A DNA stretch of 64,000 nt from Rhodococcus oxybenzonivorans (GTDB taxonomy: Bacteria; Actinomycetota; Actinomycetes; Mycobacteriales; Mycobacteriaceae). Each line of letters opens with the position of its first letter. Position 1 is the stretch's first letter. Position numbers and translations under genes: made by a program. The notes beneath the pieces are model-generated. The model saw only the letters and a program-made list of their open reading frames with translations. It searched no databases and was not told the origin of the DNA. The stretch lies in the NCBI RefSeq assembly GCF_003130705.1, contig NZ_CP021354.1, forward strand, positions 248,001-312,000, read 5' to 3'. Below, piece by piece: positions 8,350 through 16,815 of this stretch.

Positions 8350-9123
8350 TCAGTGCAGGTGGCTGCCGCCGTTGATGTCGACGGTGGTGCCGGTGAGGTA
8401 GGCGGCGTCCTGCGAGGACAGGAAGGTGATCACCGCGGCGACTTCGGTGGTGGTGGCGACCCGGCCGAGGGGGATGTCGCGGCACAGTGCCGCTTCCGTT
8501 TCGGGGGTGTTGCCGACGCGGATGCTGGTGTCGACTGCACCGGGGGTGACGGCGTTGACGGTGACTCCACTGTCGCCGAGTTCGCGTGCGAGGGACTTGG
8601 TGAAACCGAGGATCGCGGCTTTCGCGGACGAGTAGGGCACCTTGCCGAAAACTCCGCCACCGCGCTGGGCGGAGACCGACGACATGTTCACGACCCGTCC
8701 CCAGCCGTTGTCGATCATGGCCGGCAAGAATGCGCGGGTGACGAGGTAGGTGCCGGTGGCGTTGACCGCCATCACCTTGTTCCACAGTTCCAGCGTCGTC
8801 TCGAGGAACGGTACCGGTGAGGTGATGCCCGCGATGTTGGCGAGCGCACCCACAGCGGGGAGGTTCCCGGCCGCAACTTCGGTGGCGACCGCGTCGTGCG
8901 CCCGCTGGACCGAGTTCTCGTCTGCGACGTCGATGTCGTGACCGAAGACCGGGACACCGAACTCGTTGCCGATCTCGGCCGCGACCTTCGCGGACTTCTC
9001 GCCGTCGAGGTCGAGAACGACGATCGCCCAGCCCTCTTCGGCGTAGCGGCGGGCGGTGGCGAGACCGATGCCACGCTCGGAAGTGGCGCCAGTGACGACG
9101 GCGGTGCGCTGGATGGACGACAT
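8350..9123 (-). CDS. SDR family oxidoreductase
   Basis: A 257-residue short-chain dehydrogenase with TGATSERGIGLATA near residues 11-24 (two extra residues in the glycine motif), VVLDLDG ending the second strand, NIAG, the SSVSA serine region and YSSAK as the catalytic Tyr/Lys. It ends DINGG. It is divergent from the MHS transporter, and the 240 bases between them hold three operator-like inverted repeats. It therefore probably belongs to the GntR-controlled unit with the transporter and split transketolase. A polyol or hydroxy-acid substrate would fit a transketolase pathway, but this is inference. Confidence 0.88.
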   Translation of the reverse strand: MSSIQRTAVVTGATSERGIGLATARRYAEEGWAIVVLDLDGEKSAKVAAEIGNEFGVPVFGHDIDVADENSVQRAHDAVATEVAAGNLPAVGALANIAGITSPVPFLETTLELWNKVMAVNATGTYLVTRAFLPAMIDNGWGRVVNMSSVSAQRGGGVFGKVPYSSAKAAILGFTKSLARELGDSGVTVNAVTPGAVDTSIRVGNTPETEAALCRDIPLGRVATTTEVAAVITFLSSQDAAYLTGTTVDINGGSHLH

Positions 9124-9228
9124 GATCGCTCCTCGTTGTTGGAAATCTGACCGTTCCCGGGTGATGCGATGGAAAGACGGAACCGGTCGACGATGCGGTA
9201 AGTGACTGCCACCACAGTAAGCCGATTA

Positions 9229-9318
9229 ACTGTTAACAGTCAACCGTCATCGGATGACGGTTGACAGATCGACGTGGCTCGGATCACACTGTTGAGACGT
9301 CACTGTTGACAGTCAACA
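9229..9318. promoter_or_regulatory. Divergent operator region with three inverted repeats
   Basis: Three palindromes lie between the SDR and the transporter. ACTGTTAACAGT at 9229-9240 is perfect. GTCAACCGTCATC and its exact complement flank one base at 9239-9265. TGTTGAC-A-GTCAACA at 9304-9318 is perfect. The core CTGTyrACAG recurs in front of the GntR gene at 12760, so this is the likely binding region of that regulator, covering both divergent promoters. Confidence 0.7.
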
Positions 9319-9364
9319 AGTCGGCGGCAATCGTAGAAACCGGCAGCCCGAAGAGGAGTCACCC

Positions 9365-10765
9365 ATGAGTACCGAAACACTCAGGATGAGAGGTCCTGTC
9401 CACGGCACGAAGGACGCCAAGCGCGTCGCAATCGGCTCCTCGGTGGGGGCGGTCATCGAGACCTACGACTTCATCGGGTTCGGCACGGCCGCGGCGCTGT
9501 ACTTCGGTACGGCTTTCTTTCCGGGTGCGGATCCGGTCACCGGCACACTCGCGGCCTTCGCGACGCTGGGTGTCGGTTTCGCTGCGCGCCCGCTCGGCGG
9601 CGTACTCGGCGGGCACCTCGGAGACAAGCTGGGCCGTAAACCGGTTCTGGTGGCGTCGTTGATCGCGATGGGTCTGGCGACCTTCGCGATCGGACTGTTG
9701 CCGACCTATTCGCAGGTGGGGCTGATTGCGCCGGTGCTGCTGGTTCTGGTTCGTATCGTCCAGGGTCTCGCCTTCGGCGCCGAGTGGGGCGGTGCGATCT
9801 TGATGAGCTACGAACACGCCCCATGGAAGTCGAAGGGGAAATACACCGGCATCGTGCAGGCCGGCTTCCCCGTCGGGCTGCTACTCGCGAATCTGGTGTT
9901 CCTGTTCAGCGTGCACCTCGGCGGCGACTGGGCGTGGCGCGTGCCCTTCCTCGCGAGCATTGTCCTGGTGATGGTCGGGTTGGTCATTCGGTCGAAGGTT
10001 CCCGAGTCACCGGTCTTCGAGGACGTGAAGAACGAGGGCGAGATCGTCAAGTCGCCGGTGCTCGACTCCATCAAGTACGACTGGCGCAACATCCTGCGCG
10101 GCATCGCACTCCGTGTTGCCGAGACCGCGGGCTACGCGGTGTCGATCACCTACATGATTTCCTACCTGCACAATGAGGGTCTCGCCGGAAAATCCGAAAC
10201 GCTTGTCGCCCTGTGCATTGCGTCCGCGATGGGCATCTTCGCCACCATGGCCTGGGCCCGACTCACCGACCGCATCGGACGCCGACCCCTCTACATCGGG
10301 TCCTGCGCGTTCGCGGCACTCTTCGGTGCCCCGATGTTCCTGCTTGTCAACACGGGCGTGTTCATTCTCATCATCGCCACCATCGTGATCTCCTACGCCG
10401 TCTGCCAGAACTCGCTGGCGGGTGCGCAGGGTGCCTGGTTTCCCGAACTGTTCGACGCCGCCCGCCGATCGTCGGGAGCCTCACTCGCTTACCAGATCTC
10501 CGCGATGGTCTCCGGCTTCACGCCTTTCGTCACCACGTTGCTGTTCGTCTCCTTCGGCTGGTGGGGGCCGGCGCTGTTGTTCAGCACATACGCCCTGATC
10601 GGACTCTGGGCAGCGCTGATCACCAAGGAAACCTGGGGGCCCACCGAGCGACGCCTCGCTGACGAGGCGGTGGCGAGCGCCGATTCCAAAAGCGCCGGCG
10701 CACCCACCACAACCACGAATACCGGCACGACGAACACGATTCGCAAGGAAAAGGAACTCCTGTGA
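9365..10765 (+). CDS. MFS transporter, metabolite:H+ symporter (MHS) type
   Basis: A 466-residue membrane protein with twelve predicted hydrophobic segments. Family marks are SSVGAVIETYDFIGFG at the first helix, GGHLGDKLGRKPVL between helices 2 and 3, ARPLGG before it, and QGLAFGAEWGGAILM in helix 4. These are typical of the MHS branch (ShiA, KgtP, ProP relatives), which imports carboxylates or other small polar metabolites with protons. GAAGAGGAG precedes the ATG. The stop overlaps the GTG of the transketolase gene by four bases, so substrate uptake and transketolase are translationally linked. A sugar acid or similar polar substrate is likely. Confidence 0.9.
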   Translation: MSTETLRMRGPVHGTKDAKRVAIGSSVGAVIETYDFIGFGTAAALYFGTAFFPGADPVTGTLAAFATLGVGFAARPLGGVLGGHLGDKLGRKPVLVASLIAMGLATFAIGLLPTYSQVGLIAPVLLVLVRIVQGLAFGAEWGGAILMSYEHAPWKSKGKYTGIVQAGFPVGLLLANLVFLFSVHLGGDWAWRVPFLASIVLVMVGLVIRSKVPESPVFEDVKNEGEIVKSPVLDSIKYDWRNILRGIALRVAETAGYAVSITYMISYLHNEGLAGKSETLVALCIASAMGIFATMAWARLTDRIGRRPLYIGSCAFAALFGAPMFLLVNTGVFILIIATIVISYAVCQNSLAGAQGAWFPELFDAARRSSGASLAYQISAMVSGFTPFVTTLLFVSFGWWGPALLFSTYALIGLWAALITKETWGPTERRLADEAVASADSKSAGAPTTTTNTGTTNTIRKEKELL

Positions 10766-11649
10766 CCACCACAACCGCCACCGCCGCGGCCGACGCCACC
10801 ACCCGTGAAGCATCGCGGATCGCCAGCATCGAGCAGTTCGCCTACCGGATGCGACACAACATCATCGACATGGGTGAGGAGCAGGGCCAGGGGTACGTCG
10901 GGCAAGGGCTTGGGGCCGCCGACATCTTCGCCACCGTCTACGCCGACCAACTCCGCTACCGCGCCGACGACCCGCACTGGGAAGGCCGGGATCGCTTCCT
11001 GCTCTCCACCGGCCACTACGCCATCGGCCACTACGCCGCCCTCGCCGAAGCGGGCATCATCCCACGCAGCGAACTGGAAACCTACGGTTCCGACGACTCG
11101 CGCCTACCGATGTCGGCGATGTCCACCTACACCCCCGGCATGGAAATTTCGGGTGGCTCCCTCGGGCACGGACTGACCATCGCGGTCGGCATGGCGCTCG
11201 GGTTGCGGCACCAGCACTCCACCGCCCGCATCTTCAATTTTCTCTCCGACGGCGAACTCGACGAGGGCTCGACGTGGGAAGCGGCGATGGGCGCCCACCA
11301 CCACCGGCTGGGCAATCTCACCGCGATGGTCGACATCAACGCCCTGCAGGCGGACGGGGCAACCTCGACCGTGCTGAGTACCGAACCGATACACGAGAAG
11401 TGGGCGGCGTGCGGCTGGCACGTCGAGCGCGTCGACGGCAACGACGTCACCGCCCTCGTGCGTGCGTTCGACAACGCCGCCGCCGAATCCGGCGGAAAGC
11501 CGTCGATCATCCTCTGCGACACCAAGGTCGGCAAAGGTGTGCCCCTGCTCGAGACCCGGGAGAAGGCGCACTTTATGCGCATCGAGGAACACGAGTGGCA
11601 GATCTGCCGCGACCAACTGACCGCCGGCTTCAACGACAAGGACGCCTGA
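10762..11649 (+). CDS. Transketolase-like, N-terminal (ThDP pyrophosphate) subunit
   Basis: A 295-residue protein equal to the N-terminal third of transketolase. The thiamin-diphosphate motif reads SDGELDEG near residue 163, then WEAAMGAHHHRLGNL and the closing Asn in VDINALQADG; the first Gly of the usual GDG is Ser. GSLGHGL and FLLSTGHYA are also family marks. With the next gene it forms a split transketolase, a layout common for enzymes dedicated to catabolic branches rather than the pentose phosphate pathway. It starts with GTG overlapping the transporter stop. The donor and acceptor are unknown. Confidence 0.9.
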   Translation: MTTTTATAAADATTREASRIASIEQFAYRMRHNIIDMGEEQGQGYVGQGLGAADIFATVYADQLRYRADDPHWEGRDRFLLSTGHYAIGHYAALAEAGIIPRSELETYGSDDSRLPMSAMSTYTPGMEISGGSLGHGLTIAVGMALGLRHQHSTARIFNFLSDGELDEGSTWEAAMGAHHHRLGNLTAMVDINALQADGATSTVLSTEPIHEKWAACGWHVERVDGNDVTALVRAFDNAAAESGGKPSIILCDTKVGKGVPLLETREKAHFMRIEEHEWQICRDQLTAGFNDKDA

Positions 11650-11650
11650 G

Positions 11651-12643
11651 ATGACCACCGCCAGTAAGCCGAAGCTCAAGACGTCGGCGATGATCGCCTC
11701 GTTCGTCGACGACGACCAGAAGACCACCACGGCGCCGTTCGGACACGCCCTCGTGAAAGCCGCCCGGGAGAACGACAAGATCGTCGGCCTCTCCGCCGAC
11801 CTCGCCAAGTACACCGACATGCACATCTTCGCGCAGGAGTTCCCCGACCGGTTCTTCCAGATGGGGATGGCCGAGCAGCTGTTGTTCGGCGCCGCCGCCG
11901 GGATGGCCGAGACCGGGCTGGTTCCGTTCGCATCCACGTATTCGGTGTTCGCCGCGCGCCGCGCCTACGACTTCCTGTGCCTCGACATCGCCGAACCGAA
12001 TCTCAACGTCAACATCATCGGCGGCCTACCCGGCCTGACCACCGGCTACGGTCCCAGCCACCAGGCGACCGAGGACATGGCCATTTTCCGGGGCATCCCC
12101 AACCTCACCATCGTCGACCCGTGCGACTCGGTGGACATCGAACAGGCCGTCCCGCAACTCGCCGCCTCCGACGGCCCCACCTACCTGCGGCTGCTGCGCG
12201 GGAAGGTCGCGACTGTGCTCGACGAGTACGACTACACCTTCGAGCTCGGCAAGGCGAAGGTGCTCCGCGGCGGCAACGACGTCGTCTTCGTCACCAGCGG
12301 GCTGATGACGATGCGCGCGCTGCAGGCCGCCGACCGGCTCGCCGAGCACAACGTCGACGTGGCGGTCGTGCACACGCCCACGATCAAACCGTTCGACGCC
12401 GCGACCGTCCTCGCCGAGGTGAACACCGACCGGCTGGTGGTCACCCTGGAAAACCACACCGTGATCGGCGGTCTCTTCGAAACCGTGGCCGCCGCCGTCG
12501 TCTCTGCCGGACTCGGTAAACGCATCGTGCCGATCGCCCTGCCCGACCAGTTCCTCGACGCGGGGGCCCTGCCCACCCTGCACGAACGGTACGGCCTCAG
12601 CACGGACCGTATCGTCGCCAAGGTTCTGGGCGAACTGGCATGA
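11651..12643 (+). CDS. Transketolase-like, C-terminal (pyrimidine-binding) subunit
   Basis: A 330-residue protein covering the pyrimidine-binding and C-terminal domains. MGMAEQ near residue 75 carries the catalytic Glu that activates the ThDP ring, followed by GLVPFASTYSVFAARRAYDF, the phosphate-end GPSHQATEDMA and TIVDPCDS, and the C-terminal VTLENHTVIGG. It begins one base after the TGA of the N-terminal subunit, so equimolar synthesis is expected. Together they transfer a two-carbon ketol unit from a substrate brought in by the MHS transporter or produced by the SDR. The GntR regulator gene follows after an operator-containing gap. Confidence 0.9.
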   Translation: MTTASKPKLKTSAMIASFVDDDQKTTTAPFGHALVKAARENDKIVGLSADLAKYTDMHIFAQEFPDRFFQMGMAEQLLFGAAAGMAETGLVPFASTYSVFAARRAYDFLCLDIAEPNLNVNIIGGLPGLTTGYGPSHQATEDMAIFRGIPNLTIVDPCDSVDIEQAVPQLAASDGPTYLRLLRGKVATVLDEYDYTFELGKAKVLRGGNDVVFVTSGLMTMRALQAADRLAEHNVDVAVVHTPTIKPFDAATVLAEVNTDRLVVTLENHTVIGGLFETVAAAVVSAGLGKRIVPIALPDQFLDAGALPTLHERYGLSTDRIVAKVLGELA

Positions 12644-12694
12644 CCAGCTCGTACGGCCCTCGCCGCAGGCCCGGCGGTGGGGGCCGTACGATGG

Positions 12695-12736
12695 CTGTCA
12701 ACAGGTTGCTGTCAACAGACCTTTGTCGACAGTTGA
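12695..12736. promoter_or_regulatory. Operator repeats upstream of the GntR gene
   Basis: CTGTCAACAG occurs twice as a direct repeat, at 12695-12704 and 12709-12718, followed by TGTCGACA at 12724-12731 and AGTTGA. The same CTGTyrACAG core is found in the operator region at 9229-9318. This supports autoregulation by the regulator encoded at 12760 and a common regulon for the transporter, transketolase and SDR genes. Confidence 0.7.
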
Positions 12737-12759
12737 TCGCTGATACCACGGAGGCACCC

Positions 12760-13410
12760 ATGGCCGGACAACCCGCCGCACTGCTCGGGCTGGAGAAGAC
12801 CAGTCTCCGTCAGCAAGCCGTCGCTGCCTTGCGGGTCGCGATCACCAGCGGGGAACTCGCGCCGAGCAGCCCCCTCGTGGAAACCGAACTGTCCGAGAAG
12901 CTGCAGATCAGCCGCGGCACGCTCCGCGAGGCGATGCGGCAACTCCAGCAAGAAGGATTGATTACGGCAGGCGCGCGCGGTCGCCTTTATGTCCGGCATC
13001 TCGATTACAAGGAGATCCGCGACATCTTCGCCGTCCGCGCCGCACTCGAGGCGCTGGCGGTCCGGGAACTCGCCGGCCTGCCCGACCGCACCACCGTCAT
13101 CGCGGAACTGCGCGCTGCCCTCGAGGTCATGGACACCGCCGTCCTCGAAGCCCGCATCGAGGCCGATCTGAATTTCCACCGCACCATGTGCGCTCTCACC
13201 GGCAACGACACACTTGTGCACTCGTGGATCTCCCTCGAAGGGTCCATCCGAATGTCGATCATGTTCGCCGGCCTCGATCGCGCCGTCGGGAACATGGACG
13301 TCGGCCGCCACAGCGCCATCGTCGACGCCATCGAAACCGGTGATGCCGATGAGGCCGCCCGCGCGATCCAGACCCACATGGATTGGGCGGCATCGAACCT
13401 CGTCGCCTGA
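12760..13410 (+). CDS. GntR family regulator, FCD (FadR/VanR) subfamily
   Basis: A 216-residue regulator. The winged HTH covers residues about 20-80 (SLRQQAVAALRVAITSGEL, LSEKLQISRGTLREAMRQLQQEGLI). The C-terminal FCD helical domain begins near DIFAVRAALEALAV and carries metal/effector-binding positions in EADLNFHRTMCALTGN and GRHSAIVDAIETGD. Such proteins usually repress catabolic genes until a carboxylate effector binds. The ATG at 12760 is preceded by ACGGAGG; the open frame continues upstream through the operator repeats, which rules out an earlier start. It most likely controls the 8350-12643 unit and possibly the downstream side-chain operon. Confidence 0.9.
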   Translation: MAGQPAALLGLEKTSLRQQAVAALRVAITSGELAPSSPLVETELSEKLQISRGTLREAMRQLQQEGLITAGARGRLYVRHLDYKEIRDIFAVRAALEALAVRELAGLPDRTTVIAELRAALEVMDTAVLEARIEADLNFHRTMCALTGNDTLVHSWISLEGSIRMSIMFAGLDRAVGNMDVGRHSAIVDAIETGDADEAARAIQTHMDWAASNLVA

Positions 13411-13542
13411 ACCCCCGACGAAACTTCCTCTCCACCACGCAGCCTGACCCGCCATTCCCGGCGAGTCGCCGACATCTACGATGCCCACCTCCCGGTGACC
13501 GAGACATCGCCACCGAGGCGCCGGAGTGCTGGTTAGCGTCCA

Positions 13543-13575
13543 GAACGACGTTCGCTGCAGCCACGCGAACGAACG
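13543..13575. promoter_or_regulatory. Inverted repeats upstream of the side-chain operon
   Basis: GAACG-A-CGTTC (13543-13553) overlaps a second repeat, CGTTCGC at 13549-13555 and GCGAACG at 13565-13571 with a nine-base spacer; another GAACG follows. These clustered half sites lie 30-60 bases before the first acyl-CoA dehydrogenase gene. They look like an operator, or less likely a leader hairpin, for the six-gene operon. The protein that binds is unknown; the motif does not match the published KstR consensus. Confidence 0.45.
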
Positions 13576-13601
13576 TAGCGACAGGCATGAGGAGAACGCT
13601 G

Positions 13602-14768
13602 ATGGACTCGAGGGAATCGCCCGCGCAGCGGGAACTCCGGAGGGAGTTGCGCGCCTACTTCGCGGCACTGCTGCCCGAGGAGAAGCGGCGTATCGCGGGT
13701 GAGAAGGGCGTCGGCGGGGAGCATTTCCGCGAGATCGTGCGACTGCTCGGCAAGGACGGTTGGCTGGGTATCGGCTGGCCCGTCGAATTCGGCGGGCAGG
13801 GCCGGTCGGTCGAGGAGCAGTTCGTGTTCTTCGACGAGGTGCAACGGGCCGGGCTGCCGTTTCCCTTCGTCACCGTCAACACCGTCGGCCCCACCTTGAT
13901 GAAGTACGGCACCGAGGAACAGAAGGCCCGGTTCCTCCCCGGCATCCTGGCCGGTGAAATCGTCTTCGCCATCGGCTACACCGAGCCCGGCGCCGGCACG
14001 GACCTCGCGTCGTTGCAGACGCGGGCGGTCCGCGACGGCGACTCCTGGGTGGTGGACGGCAACAAGATCTTCACCAGCGGGGCCAATACGGCCGACTATG
14101 TGTGGCTCGCGTGCCGCACCGATACGACAGCGCCCAAACACCGGGGTATTTCGATTCTGATCGTGCCGACGGACGATCCCGGATTCAGCTGGTCACCGAT
14201 CTCCACGGTGGGCGGTCTGACGGTCACCTCCACCTACTACAGCGGAATCCGCGTCAGCGATCAGGACGTGGTCGGAGCCGTCGACGGCGGGTGGCAGCTG
14301 ATCACCGCCCAACTCAATCACGAGCGCATCGGCCTCGCGGCCCTCGGTGGCCGCACACTCGGGTTGTGGCATCAGGTACTCGACTGGGCCAAGGCAAACG
14401 GCGCTCTCGAGATCCCTTGGGTGCAATCCGAATTCGCTCGCACCCACGCCAAGCTCGAGGCCATGCGCCTGCTGAACTGGAAGATGACGGCAGCCGTCGC
14501 GAACGACACGCTGTCGGGCGCCGACGCCGGCGCCACCAAGACCTACGGCACCGAAACGCACGTCGACGTGTACCGGGCGCTACTCGGAATTCTCGGTGCC
14601 GCCGGCCGGTTGCGCCCCGGGTCGCCGGGGGCCGTCCTGGCGGGGCAGATCGAACAGATCTCCCGGCAGAGCGTCGTCAACACGTTCGGTGGTGGAGTCA
14701 ACGAAGTGCTGCGGGACATGGTGGGCACTCGAGGTCTCGGCCTGGTGCGCGAGAAGAGGGCGAAGTGA
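13602..14768 (+). CDS. Acyl-CoA dehydrogenase, ChsE2/FadE29-like
   Basis: A 388-residue acyl-CoA dehydrogenase. The N-terminal helical domain contains GWPVEFGGQGRS; the middle domain has YTEPGAGTDLASLQTRA and VDGNKIFTSGAN; the C-terminal helices include NHERIGLAALG and the FGGGVNEVLRDM end seen in FadE29. In mycobacteria ChsE1-ChsE2 are two different half-subunits of a heterotetramer that desaturates the last three-carbon steroid side chain. A second dehydrogenase two genes on is the expected partner. The ATG at 13602 sits eight bases after GAGGAG; an earlier ATG at 13587 lacks a site. The stop overlaps the next GTG. Confidence 0.88.
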   Translation: MDSRESPAQRELRRELRAYFAALLPEEKRRIAGEKGVGGEHFREIVRLLGKDGWLGIGWPVEFGGQGRSVEEQFVFFDEVQRAGLPFPFVTVNTVGPTLMKYGTEEQKARFLPGILAGEIVFAIGYTEPGAGTDLASLQTRAVRDGDSWVVDGNKIFTSGANTADYVWLACRTDTTAPKHRGISILIVPTDDPGFSWSPISTVGGLTVTSTYYSGIRVSDQDVVGAVDGGWQLITAQLNHERIGLAALGGRTLGLWHQVLDWAKANGALEIPWVQSEFARTHAKLEAMRLLNWKMTAAVANDTLSGADAGATKTYGTETHVDVYRALLGILGAAGRLRPGSPGAVLAGQIEQISRQSVVNTFGGGVNEVLRDMVGTRGLGLVREKRAK

Positions 14769-15703
14769 GTGACCTACTCGCCCGGTTACGCGCCTTCGAA
14801 GGCCGGACGATCGTCCCGGCCACGTGGGGACCCGACCCGGTGAACACTCCGATGATCCGGCACTGGGTCGAGGCGATGGGCGACACCAACCCCATTTACC
14901 TCGACGACGACGCCGCACGCGACACCGGACGTGAGGGCGCCATCGCCCCGGCGCCGATGTTGCAGGTGTGGACGATGCGCACGTACGCCGACAAGATGTC
15001 CGGTGCCGATCCGTCCGATGTCTGGACCGAGCTGATCGAGACCTTCGACAGTGCGGGGTTCACCTCGGTGGTGGCGACAGATTCCGATCAGGAGTTCTTC
15101 GTCGAACTGCGTCCCGGGGAGCGGGTGAGCGCGACGGAGGTGGTCGAAGGCGTCTCCGAGGAAAAGCAGACGGGTCTCGGAGCGGGGCATTTCGTCACCA
15201 CCCTCAAGACGTACCGAAACGGTGACGGTGTCGTCGTGGGGACTCAGCGGTGGCGGACCCTCCGCTTCCGGCCCACCCCGAAAGCGGCCTCGCGCCCGCT
15301 TCGCCCGCGCCCGGCCCTCAACGCCGACAACGCGTTCTGGTTCGAGGCCGCCCGCGAGCACCGCCTCGTGATCCAGCGCTGCGCTCGGTGCGGTGTGTTG
15401 CGGCATCCGACCGGACCCATGTGCGGGCAGTGCCGCTCCACGGAGTGGAACACCGTCGACGCGTGCGGTCGCGGCACCGTCTACACATTCGTCGTCAATC
15501 ACCACCCGAAGATCGATGCCTTCGACTACCCCCTGATCGTGGCGGTGGTCGAACTCGAAGAGGGCACACGCCTGATCGCGAACATGACGGACGTCGAACC
15601 CGAACACGTCTTTATCGGAATGCCGGTGGAGCTCGACTGGATCGACGCCGATCCCGAACTCACGCTCCCCGCCTTCCGGCCCCAACGATCGAGGGAGCAC
15701 TGA
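14765..15703 (+). CDS. ChsH2-like MaoC-DUF35 fusion (enoyl-CoA hydratase subunit)
   Basis: A 312-residue two-domain protein. Residues 1-170 are a MaoC-type hot-dog domain (DTNPIYLDD, APAPMLQVWTM). Residues about 185-305 are a DUF35 zinc-ribbon/OB domain with CARCG and CGQC cysteine pairs and a YTFVVNHHP strand. Length and order match mycobacterial ChsH2, whose MaoC half pairs with ChsH1 as a hydratase and whose DUF35 half binds the Ltp2 aldolase so the intermediate passes directly. Both partners are encoded downstream here. GTG at 14765 overlaps the previous stop. The substrate is probably a 22-carbon steroid-type enoyl-CoA or an analogue. Confidence 0.88.
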   Translation: MSDLLARLRAFEGRTIVPATWGPDPVNTPMIRHWVEAMGDTNPIYLDDDAARDTGREGAIAPAPMLQVWTMRTYADKMSGADPSDVWTELIETFDSAGFTSVVATDSDQEFFVELRPGERVSATEVVEGVSEEKQTGLGAGHFVTTLKTYRNGDGVVVGTQRWRTLRFRPTPKAASRPLRPRPALNADNAFWFEAAREHRLVIQRCARCGVLRHPTGPMCGQCRSTEWNTVDACGRGTVYTFVVNHHPKIDAFDYPLIVAVVELEEGTRLIANMTDVEPEHVFIGMPVELDWIDADPELTLPAFRPQRSREH

Positions 15704-16815
15704 TGGATTTCACCTTCAGCGAGGAACAGCAGGCGGTCCGTGGACTTGCCTCCGATGTGTTTGCCGCGAAGGCAACCCCCGAGCGGATCAAGCAGGTCGA
15801 ATCCTCGGCGGAGCGCATCGACGGAGACCTCTGGCGTGAACTGGCCGGCACCGGTCTCCTCGGAATCGCCCTGCCGGAGAATCTCGGCGGCGGCGGCATG
15901 GGTCTGCCCGAGTTCTACGTCCTCCTCGAGGAGCAGGGCAGGCACGTGGCCCCGGTTCCGTTGTGGCCGCACGTGCTCGGCGCGCTCGCGATCTGCGAGT
16001 TCGGGACACCGGACCAACGGGACGCCCTTGTGTCCTCTGCGGCCGACGGCAGCCTGTTCCTCACCATCGGAATCGAAGAATTCGGGCCCTACGGAGACGG
16101 GGTCCCGTCGACGACGGCCACCGAGGTCGACGGCGGGTGGCGGCTGACCGGTGCGAAAGCCGCGGTGCCGGTGATGCACGCTGCCGAACGGGTCGTCGTG
16201 TCGGCCACGACCCCGTCCGGTGCGGCGCTGTTCCTGGTCGACCCGCGGTCGGAAGGAGTGACCACCGAACGGGGTGCATCGACTACCCACGAGATCTGCG
16301 CGAACGTCACGTTCGACGCGACACCCGCGGAGCTGCTCGGTCCGGCGGACGGCGCCACACCCGCCTGGCTTCAGGAGCGGGTCGAATTAGCCCTTGCTGC
16401 ACTGCAACTGGGTGTCGGAGAGGAGGCGGTGCGTCAGTCCGTGACCTACCTCAACGAACGCAACCAGTTCGGTCGCCCACTCGCCACCTTCCAGGCCGTC
16501 ACTCATCAACTCGCGGACTGCTACATCGATCTCGAGGCGATGCGGGTGACGTTGTGGCAAGCCGTCTGGCTCCTCGCGAACGGTGTAAACCCGGGAACTG
16601 CGGTGCTGGTGGCCAAGTGGTGGGCTACCGACGCCGGTCAGCGGGTGGTGCACCGAACCCAGCACGTGCACGGCGGCATCGGCGTGGACACGGACTACCC
16701 GGTGCACCGCCACCTGCTGTGGGGTAAACAACTCGCGGCCACCCTCGGCGGCTCCGCCTCTGACCTGGCGCGGCTCGGAGCCCTGCTTGCATCCGGTGTC
16801 GAGGTGGTCGCATGA
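15703..16815 (+). CDS. Acyl-CoA dehydrogenase, ChsE1/FadE28-like
   Basis: A 370-residue acyl-CoA dehydrogenase with FTFSEEQQAVRGLASDVF at the N-terminus, ENLGGGGMGLPEFYVLLEE near residue 65, and the C-terminal RTQHVHGGIGVDTDYPVHRHLLW motif. In the mycobacterial pair the FadE28 half has this ending, and FAD is held only at the mixed interface with the FadE29-like half encoded at 13602. The start overlaps the previous stop (TGATG) and the end overlaps the next ATG, so the whole block is translationally coupled. The substrate step is side-chain desaturation before hydration by ChsH1/ChsH2. Confidence 0.87.
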   Translation: MDFTFSEEQQAVRGLASDVFAAKATPERIKQVESSAERIDGDLWRELAGTGLLGIALPENLGGGGMGLPEFYVLLEEQGRHVAPVPLWPHVLGALAICEFGTPDQRDALVSSAADGSLFLTIGIEEFGPYGDGVPSTTATEVDGGWRLTGAKAAVPVMHAAERVVVSATTPSGAALFLVDPRSEGVTTERGASTTHEICANVTFDATPAELLGPADGATPAWLQERVELALAALQLGVGEEAVRQSVTYLNERNQFGRPLATFQAVTHQLADCYIDLEAMRVTLWQAVWLLANGVNPGTAVLVAKWWATDAGQRVVHRTQHVHGGIGVDTDYPVHRHLLWGKQLAATLGGSASDLARLGALLASGVEVVA

